Positions 1 through 6,800 of a DNA stretch of 14,443 nucleotides are shown here, one piece after another. The stretch is from an uncultured Eggerthellaceae bacterium (GTDB taxonomy: Bacteria > Actinomycetota > Coriobacteriia > Coriobacteriales > Eggerthellaceae): assembly GCA_910589135.1 (NCBI GenBank), contig CAJUSL010000030.1:1-14443 (forward strand), read 5' to 3'. The number at the start of each line of letters is the position of its first letter. The stretch's first letter is position 1. The notes beneath the pieces were generated by a model. It did no database searches, had not been told where the DNA came from, and saw only the letters and a program-made list of their open reading frames with translations. The position numbers were made by a program, and so were the translations under genes.

Positions 1-1712
1 GTCCTGCTGTTCATCGACGAGATCCACACGATCATCGGCGCGGGCTCGGCCGAGGGCTCCATCGACGCCGCCGCCATCCTGAAACCGCCGCTGTCGCGCG
101 GCGAGATCCAAATCATCGGCGCCACCACGCTTGAGGAGTACCGCAAGCACCTCGAGAAGGACAGCGCGCTCGAGCGCCGCTTCCAGCCCGTCACCGTCAG
201 CGAACCCAGCGAAGAGCAGGCCATGCGCATCATGGAGGGCCTGAAGGACAAGTACGAGGAGCACCACCACGTCCGCTTCTCCGAAGAGGCCCTGCAGGCG
301 GCCGTGGCGCTTTCGAACCGCTACATCCAGGACCGCTTCCTGCCCGACAAGGCCATCGACGTGCTCGACGAGGCGGGCGCGCGCATGCGCATCCGCAACA
401 TGACGCTGCCGCCCGAGCTGCGCAAGCTGGACGAGCGCCTGCGCAAGGTGCGCGCCGACAAGGACAAGGCCATCGGCGACCAGAAGTTCGAGAAGGCCGC
501 CACGCTGCGCGACAAGGAGGCCGAGCTCAAGAAGAAGATCGAGGACGCCAAGCGCAAGTGGGAGGAGAAGTCCGCCAAGGAGGTCCAGCAGGTCACGCTG
601 CAAGACATCGCGGACGTCGTCTCGCTTTCCACCGGCGTGCCCGTTGCCAACCTCACCGAGGCCGAAACCGAGAAACTTCTGCGCATGGAAGGCGTGCTGC
701 ACGAGCGCGTCATCGGCCAGGACGAGGCCGTCATCGCGCTGTCGAAGGCCATCCGCCGCTCGCGGGCGGGGCTGAAGGACCCGAAGCGGCCGGCGGGTTC
801 GTTCATCTTCCTAGGGCCGTCCGGCGTCGGCAAGACCGAGCTGTCGAAGGCGCTCGCCGAGTTCCTGTTCAATTCCGAGGACGCGCTGCTCACCTTCGAC
901 ATGTCCGAGTACATGGAGAAGCACGCCGTGTCGCGCCTGGTGGGCTCGCCTCCCGGCTACGTCGGCTTCGACGAGGGCGGCCAGCTGACCAAGGCGGTCC
1001 GCCAGAAGCCGTACTCGGTCGTGCTGTTCGACGAGATCGAGAAGGCGCACCCCGACGTGTTCAACATCCTGCTGCAGATCCTCGAGGAAGGCAGGCTGAC
1101 CGATGCGCAGGGGCGCACCGTCGACTTCCGCAACACGGTCATCATCATGACGTCGAACGTGGGTGCGCGCGACATCGCGCAGTCCACCTCGCTCGGGTTC
1201 TCGCCGCAGGGTGCGGGCGGCGGCCTTTCCGACGACGAGATCAAGAGCCGCGTCATGACGAGATCATCGTGTTCAAGAGCCTGACCAGCGACCAAATCTC
1301 GCAAATCGTCGAGCTCATGGTGGCCGACCTGCGCGACCGCATGATCGAGCAGAACATGAGCGTCAACCTGACGCCGGCCGCCATCGCGCTAATTGCCGGC
1401 GAGGGCGTGGACACCACCTACGGCGCCCGTCCGCTGCGCCGCGCTATCCAGCGCCTCGTCGAGGACCCGATCTCCGAGCAGATCCTGGAAGGCCGCTGGA
1501 CCAGCGGGTCCATCGTCGACGTCGACGTGGAGGGCGAGGGCGACGAGGCCAAGCTCGTGTTCAACGAGGGTTCGGGTACGGTGCCGGCGCCGCGCAAGCG
1601 CGACTCCATCGCGCGCGAGGCCGAGCTGCTGCTCACCGACTTCGACCTGGGGCATGCGGGATACTCGCCGTCGGAGCCGACGCCGACCGGCGCGCTGGGT
1701 TCGGGCGACTAG
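1..1712 (+). pseudogene. clpC: ATP-dependent Clp protease ATP-binding subunit ClpC, 5'-truncated by window and frameshifted
   Basis: ClpC is the hexameric AAA+ unfoldase that feeds proteins to ClpP in the cytosol. The frame is open from base 1. It shows the D1 Walker B (FIDEIHT, near 10-30), GATT (118-129), a UVR-type coiled middle segment (about 415-560) that separates ClpC from ClpB, the D2 Walker A GPSGVGKT (814-837) and the D2 Walker B LFDEIEKA (from about 1024). After IKSRVMT (ending 1260) this frame runs into an unrelated tail and stops at 1282-1284. The rest of D2 continues in another frame from DEIIVF (about 1257) through the sensor-2 GAR (1422-1430) to the stop at 1710-1712. The family segment of about 15 residues between these points, including FRPEFLNR with the D2 arginine finger, is missing. 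This is consistent with a deletion of 3n+1 bases. As written, the product lacks the end of D2 and should be non-functional. A sequencing or assembly error is the alternative. ClpC identity is firm; whether it is a true pseudogene is uncertain. Confidence 0.85.
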
Positions 1713-1788
1713 CTTCGCGCCAGCGGATGCGGCGCGCCGCGTGGCATGAGGCGACGCCGGAGCGTCCCTCATGGCGTATTTGCGACTG

Positions 1789-1817
1789 AAGGAAGGAGCG
1801 CTCCGCGCTCCTTCCTT
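1789..1817 (+). terminator. Strong hairpin downstream of clpC, candidate terminator
   Basis: A perfect 12-base-pair stem (AAGGAAGGAGCG at 1789-1800 with CGCTCCTTCCTT at 1806-1817) encloses a 5-base loop, 76 bases after the clpC stop. An outer pair, GGCGACGC (1750-1757) and GCGTCGCC (1824-1831), could extend the structure. The stem is followed by TTTGCGTTGCG, not a clean T-run. It is therefore a plausible but not textbook intrinsic terminator and may instead stabilise the 3' end of the message. Confidence 0.45.
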
Positions 1818-1876
1818 TGCGTTGCGTCGCCTTGGATGCGGTGCGTCGGCCAAGTCTGCCTCTGCGCGAGGTCGCA

Positions 1877-2092
1877 ATGCCAAAAACGCGCTCCCTTATG
1901 GACAAAAATTGCGGAAATCGGTGATTTGCCGAGCATTCGAGACGAGAAATTGTCGCTGTCGAAAGCAAGGCTTCGAGAAACCCCAGGTAGAGGCGTCGCG
2001 CAATACGAGGTCCGTGCGTGATGCGGTAGGAAAGCATTGCGAAAACGCCGACTTCCGCAATTTTTGTCCACATCGGACCAAATTTCTGGCAT
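1877..2092. repeat. Palindromic MITE-like element with imperfect ~45-base inverted ends
   Basis: The 45 bases at 1877-1921 are matched by the reverse complement of 2048-2092 at about 36 of 45 positions without gaps. The inner 23 bases (1899-1921 against 2048-2070) match at 22 of 23 and include the core GGACAAAAATTGCGGAA. The enclosed 126 bases carry no convincing gene: reading frames in both directions are broken or lack start signals. The stretch 1713-2218 has no coding gene; this element and the hairpin at 1789-1817 are what it holds. Non-coding inverted-repeat units of this size resemble MITEs or other dispersed palindromic repeats. No transposase or clear target duplication was seen, so mobility is inference. 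Confidence 0.6.
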
Positions 2093-2218
2093 CGGCGTCG
2101 CAACTGGCGGTTGCAGGCAGTGTTTGGGAAAATGACTAGCGAAGTTGCTTTCCAACCGGATGGCGCTACCCCATACTCGAAAGGCGCAAGCATGCAAACG
2201 AACGGAAGAGGAAGCTTC

Positions 2219-2902
2219 ATGACCTACGAGTTTGCCGACCGTCTCATCGAGTTGAGGAAGGGCAACGGGATGAGCCAGGAGGAGCTGGCCCAAAGGATAG
2301 GGTTGTCGCGCCAGGCGGTCTCCAAATGGGAGCGGGCCGAGTCGTCGCCCGATATCGGGAACTTGGTGGCCCTGGCCGAAATATACGGGTTGACCATAGA
2401 CGACATAGTGAGAGGTGCAGGCGATGCTGCGCCGGATGCCGACGAAGGGATCTCCGGCGAGGAAGCCGCCGTGGTGCAAGAAATCGGTGGTGAAAGCGCT
2501 CAGGCGGCCCGGCCGCCAGACGACGTTTCGAAGATGCCGCCGCCTGACCCGTCGCAGCGCGTCGATTGGGCGGACGCCGCGACCGCGTGGCATCACGAAA
2601 CCCAGGCGCCCCCTCCGGGGCACCCCTTCGGCGGCCACCGCGGCGCGCCCGATCTGCAGGACCAGCCTTCCTCGCCGTCCGACGTCGCGGCCCAGCCCAT
2701 CGCCAAGCCGCGCAAGCCGGTCCTTCTCACGTTCCCCTATCCGGTGCTCTGCGCGCTCCTGTACCTGGTTCTTGGGTTCGCCTTCGGATTGTGGCATCCG
2801 TGCTGGATCATCTTCTTCACCATTCCCTTCTATTACTGGGTGGTCAACGTGGTGGTCAACGACCCGCTTTGGCGGGCGCGTCACGGCTACCTGGACGATT
2901 AG
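2219..2902 (+). CDS. XRE-family HTH regulator with C-terminal membrane anchor
   Basis: This 227-residue protein has an N-terminal XRE/Cro-type helix-turn-helix at about residues 6-64, including MSQEELAQRIGLSRQAVSKWE and the typical SSPDIGNLVALAEIYGLTIDDI. A Pro/Ala-rich, probably disordered linker (about 65-168) leads to two hydrophobic segments (about 173-191 and 192-213) and a short charged tail. It should bind DNA from the inner face of the membrane; ligand and targets are unknown. The start at 2219 is chosen because AGAGGA (2207-2212) lies 6 bases upstream and the HTH begins straight after it. An upstream in-frame ATG at 2111 would add 36 residues overlapping no known domain. The next gene follows after 9 bases, its ribosome-binding site overlapping this stop codon, so the two are probably cotranscribed. 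Membrane-tethered HTH proteins beside DUF4097 proteins are often envelope-stress modules; that role here is inferred. Confidence 0.85.
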   Translation: MTYEFADRLIELRKGNGMSQEELAQRIGLSRQAVSKWERAESSPDIGNLVALAEIYGLTIDDIVRGAGDAAPDADEGISGEEAAVVQEIGGESAQAARPPDDVSKMPPPDPSQRVDWADAATAWHHETQAPPPGHPFGGHRGAPDLQDQPSSPSDVAAQPIAKPRKPVLLTFPYPVLCALLYLVLGFAFGLWHPCWIIFFTIPFYYWVVNVVVNDPLWRARHGYLDD

Positions 2903-2911
2903 GGAGCCGCC

Positions 2912-3835
2912 ATGCTGACGAAGGGAAGCTGGATCAAGATCGCGGCAGTGGCGCTTTTGGCGATCGTGTTGTGCGCCGGAATGTTCAGCTGCAGCCTCGG
3001 CTTCACCCCGCTGATGCGGGGATGCGTCGGGATACCGGGTGCAGCAATCGGCGCGTTGGCCGACTACGAGAACGTCGGGAACGGGTCGGTGGATGCCGGC
3101 CAGGTGAGGGGCATCGAGCTGGACTGGGCGGCCGGGCGCGTCGTGTTCGAGCAGTACGACGTCGCATACGGCGACGGCGGCGACGGTGACGACAGGATCG
3201 TCCTCGAGGAGGACGCGGGAAGGCCGCTCGACGACGGATGGAAGATGCGCTGGGAGCTCTCGGGCGGCGTGTTGAGGATCGCGTACTGTGCGTCGGGCGG
3301 CGGCCTTGCCGGCTGCACTCCGCTCAATTGGCCCGACAAGACGCTGAGCATCGCCATCCCGAAGAGCGCGGCCGACCACCTGGAATCCGTGGCAATCGAC
3401 GGCCTGTCGGGCGAATACAGCCTGGACGGCCTGAGGTGCGAGACGCTGGACCTGAACCTGGCATCAGGGCGCGTGCATGGCGCCGACGCCGGGTTCGGCG
3501 ACATGCGCGTGGAGATGGCCAGCGGGAACGTCAGCCTCGTGGCACAGGTGCAAGACGGGCTGTCCGTCAAGGTCGCCAGCGGCGATTTCGACCTCACTTG
3601 CCCGGAGGCGATGCCGCGCACGTCGACGTTCGAGCTGGCGAGCGGGAACGTCGGCGTCTCCGTGCCGAGCGACTCCGGCTTCACGGCCACGGTGGACAGG
3701 ATGTCCGGCAACTTCGCATGCGACTTCCCCGACATGCATCGCGTCGACGACGCCTACGTGCATGGCGACGGCTCGGCGTCGGTCAGCGTCGACATGGCCA
3801 GCGGCAATGTTACACTACGAGGACATGACGCATGA
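2912..3835 (+). CDS. DUF4097-family membrane-anchored beta-repeat protein
   Basis: This 307-residue protein begins with a hydrophobic segment (about residues 9-30), most likely an uncleaved signal anchor. CAGMFSC contains cysteines but is not a good lipobox. The extracytoplasmic part ends in a repeat region with regularly spaced ASG/MSG turns at residues 184, 203, 222, 243, 264 and 297, each followed by short alternating beta strands (for example ASGNVSLV, ASGDFDLT). This is the hallmark of DUF4097, a right-handed beta-structure family that includes envelope-stress proteins of Gram-positive bacteria. The biochemical function is unknown. The start is supported by AGGGAG (2901-2906), 5 bases upstream. 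It lies 9 bases after the XRE gene and overlaps lhr by 11 bases, so translation is probably coupled. Family placement is by repeat pattern; a role as partner or output of the upstream regulator is inference. Confidence 0.8.
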   Translation: MLTKGSWIKIAAVALLAIVLCAGMFSCSLGFTPLMRGCVGIPGAAIGALADYENVGNGSVDAGQVRGIELDWAAGRVVFEQYDVAYGDGGDGDDRIVLEEDAGRPLDDGWKMRWELSGGVLRIAYCASGGGLAGCTPLNWPDKTLSIAIPKSAADHLESVAIDGLSGEYSLDGLRCETLDLNLASGRVHGADAGFGDMRVEMASGNVSLVAQVQDGLSVKVASGDFDLTCPEAMPRTSTFELASGNVGVSVPSDSGFTATVDRMSGNFACDFPDMHRVDDAYVHGDGSASVSVDMASGNVTLRGHDA

Positions 3836-6800
3836 TGGACTCGGACACTTCTCGGATGCGGTAAGGCGCTGGTTCGGCGAGACGTTCCCTGCGCCGACGG
3901 ACGTGCAGTCCCGGGCCTGGGCCCAGATCGCGCGCGGCAACAACGCGCTGGTGGTCGCTCCCACGGGTTCGGGGAAGACGCTTGCGGCCTTCCTGTTCGC
4001 CATCGACAGGCTGATGGCTGGGAAGGCGGAAGGGCCGCGCGCCGACGTCCGCGCGGCCAAGGACGCCGGCGAGGCAGAGGGCAAGGCCGATGCTCGCTGC
4101 AAAGGCGGGGTTGGCGGCAAGGGCGTGCGCGTGCTGTACGTCTCGCCGCTGAAGGCGCTCGGCGCCGACGTGGAGCGCAACCTGGCCGTCCCCTTGGAGG
4201 GAATCACGCGGCTTCTTCGGCAGGGGTGCGACCCCGACGCCGCGGTTCCCGAGGTGACCGTCGCCATGCGCACGGGCGATACCACGCCCGAGGCGCGCCG
4301 CAGGTTGTTGCGGAGGCCTCCCGACATCCTGATAACCACGCCGGAGTCGCTCTACCTGATGCTGACGTCGCAGGCGCGCGAGACGCTGCGCACGGTGGAC
4401 ACCGTCATCGTGGACGAGATCCACTCGCTGGCGGGCAACAAGCGCGGCGCGCACCTGTCGCTCTCGCTGGAGCGGCTGGACGACCTGCTCGGGGCGCCGG
4501 CGCAGCGCATCGGGCTTTCGGCGACGGTCACGCCCGTGGACGTGGTCGCACGCTTCCTGGGCGGCACGCGCCCGGTCGACGTGGTGTCGGCGGACGAGCG
4601 GCCCGACTTCGACGTCTCGGTGCGCGTGCCCGTGCGCGACATGACCAACATCCCGACGGTCGCGGGTGCGGACGGCATCACGCCCGACAGCCGCTCGGGC
4701 ATCTCATCCATCTGGCCCTACATCGAAGGCGCCATCCTCGACCAGGTGCTTGCGCACAGGAGCACCATCGTGTTCGTGAACTCGCGCGGGCTGTGCGAGC
4801 GCCTGACCGCGCGGCTGAACGAGCTGTACGCGCGCCGTTGCGGGGCGGAAGTCGCGCATGCGGGCGGGCGGTGCATGGCCGACGACGGCACGTCGGCGGA
4901 CGGCGCAGCGGCCCCGGCGCCGATGATCCGGTCCGACATCGGCGGCACGACGGCGCTGGCGGAGGACGCTCCGGCGATCGTCGCCAAGGCCCATCACGGG
5001 TCGGTCGCCAAGGAGCAGCGCCTTGCCGTGGAGCGCGAGCTGAAGCGCGGCGAGCTGCCCTGCGTGGTGGCCACGTCGAGCCTGGAGCTGGGCATCGACA
5101 TGGGGGAAGTCGACCTGGTGCTGCAGGTCGCGCCTCCGCCTTCGGTCTCCAGCGGGCTGCAGCGCATCGGCCGCGCCAACCACCGGGTGGGTGGAAGCTC
5201 GCAGGGAATCGTGTACCCGCGCGTGCGCACCGAGCTCGTCGATGCGACGGTGGCGGTGGAGGGGATGCGCGAAGGCCGCATCGAGGCCACCGTTTTGGAA
5301 GAGAACGCGCTGGACGTGCTCGCCCAGCAGACGGTCGCCCAGGTGGCGGCCAGCGACGAGGGCGTGACGGCCGACGACTGGTACGCCACGGTCCGGCGCT
5401 CGGCATGCTACGCGTCGCTTGCGCGCACCGCCTTCGACGCCGTCGTCCGCATGCTTTGCGGAGGATACGCGTCCGCCGACCTGGCGGAGTTCTCGCCCCG
5501 GCTGAACCGCGACGCGGAATCGGGGCTGCTGACCGCGCGCGCCAGCACGAAGCGGCTGGCCGTGACAGGCAGCGGCACCATTCCCGACCGCGGGATGTTT
5601 CCCGCCATGCTTCCCGAAGGCGACGGCGCGAAGGGGCGTCGGCGCGTCGGCGAGCTGGACGAGGAGATGGTTCACGAGTCGCGCGTGGGCGACGTCATCA
5701 TGCTGGGCACGAGCACGTGGCGCATCGCCGAGATCGGCCGCGACCGCGTCATCGTGGAGCCTGCGCCGGGCCGTTCGGCGCGCCTGCCGTTCTGGCACGG
5801 GGAGGCGGCCGGCCGCCCGTATGGCATGGGCGTGCTGCGCGGCGCGTTCCTGCACGACTTGAACAAGGCCGTGGGGAAACGTCTCGAAAGCGAGATAGGC
5901 GGCGACGGGCCCCATGGGGTTCCGCTCGACGCGTCGCCTCGAGCCAACTCGGGAGGGGCGGAAGCGTCCGCGCTCTCCGCAAGGCTCAACTCCCGCGGTG
6001 TGGGTTTTGGCGGAGGTTCTGCGGAACTCGACGCCGCTTCGCGGCGCCTCAGGCAGTCCTCGAACCCCGTCTTCGTCAAAGCCCACACCGCAGCCTTGCA
6101 AGCGGATTCGCTGCGGAAGCCCCCGCCCGACGACTCGTTGGAGCAGATGGACGTGCGATTGCGAAAGGCCGGGCTGGATGCGAACGCGCGGGACAACCTG
6201 ATGGCGCTCGCGGCGGCGCAGCAGGCGGCCACGGGCGTCATTCCCGACGGCCGCACGCTGGTGGTCGAGCAGTGCCCCGACGGCACGGGCGGCTGGAACG
6301 TGGTGCTGCATTCGCCGTTCGGCAAGCGCGTGCACGCGCCGTGGGCGCTGGCGGTCGGCCTGCGCATACGCGAAGAGCTGGGCTACGACCCGCAGGCCAT
6401 GGCCGCCGACGACGGCATCGTTCTGCAGGTCCCTCCAATCGACGCCGCCGTTCCCGACGCGCGGCTGTTCGCGTTCGACCCCGACGAAATCGACGCTCTG
6501 GTGCGGGCGAACGTCCCCTACACGGCGCTGTTCGCCGCACGTTTCCGCGAATGCGCGGCCAGGGCGCTGCTCATGTCGCCCACGGCGCCGGGCAAGCGCG
6601 CCCCTTTGTGGCAGCAGCGTCTGAAAGGGGGCCAACTTCTCGAGGCGGTGCGCGACGAGCCGGGCTTCCCGATCGTGGCGGAGGCGGCGCGCGAGTGCCT
6701 GACCGACGCCTACGACATGCCGTCGCTTCGCGCGGTCATGGAGGGCATCCGCGACGGCGGCATGCGCGTCGTCGACGCTCAGACGCAGGCGCCTTCGCCC

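Noticed and set aside
1771..2139. Possible small gene in the clpC-XRE gap
   Set aside because: The frame runs through the hairpin and inverted repeat, has no ribosome-binding site, and the peptide resembles no family; the repeat explains the open frame.
2912..3000. Lipoprotein signal peptide on the DUF4097 protein
   Set aside because: The sequence before the candidate cysteine (MFSC) is a poor lipobox; an uncleaved membrane anchor fits better.
1769..3379. Minus-strand open frame of about 536 codons across the intergenic region, the XRE gene and part of the DUF4097 gene
   Set aside because: It crosses the palindromic element and is antisense to two well supported genes; no domain was recognised.
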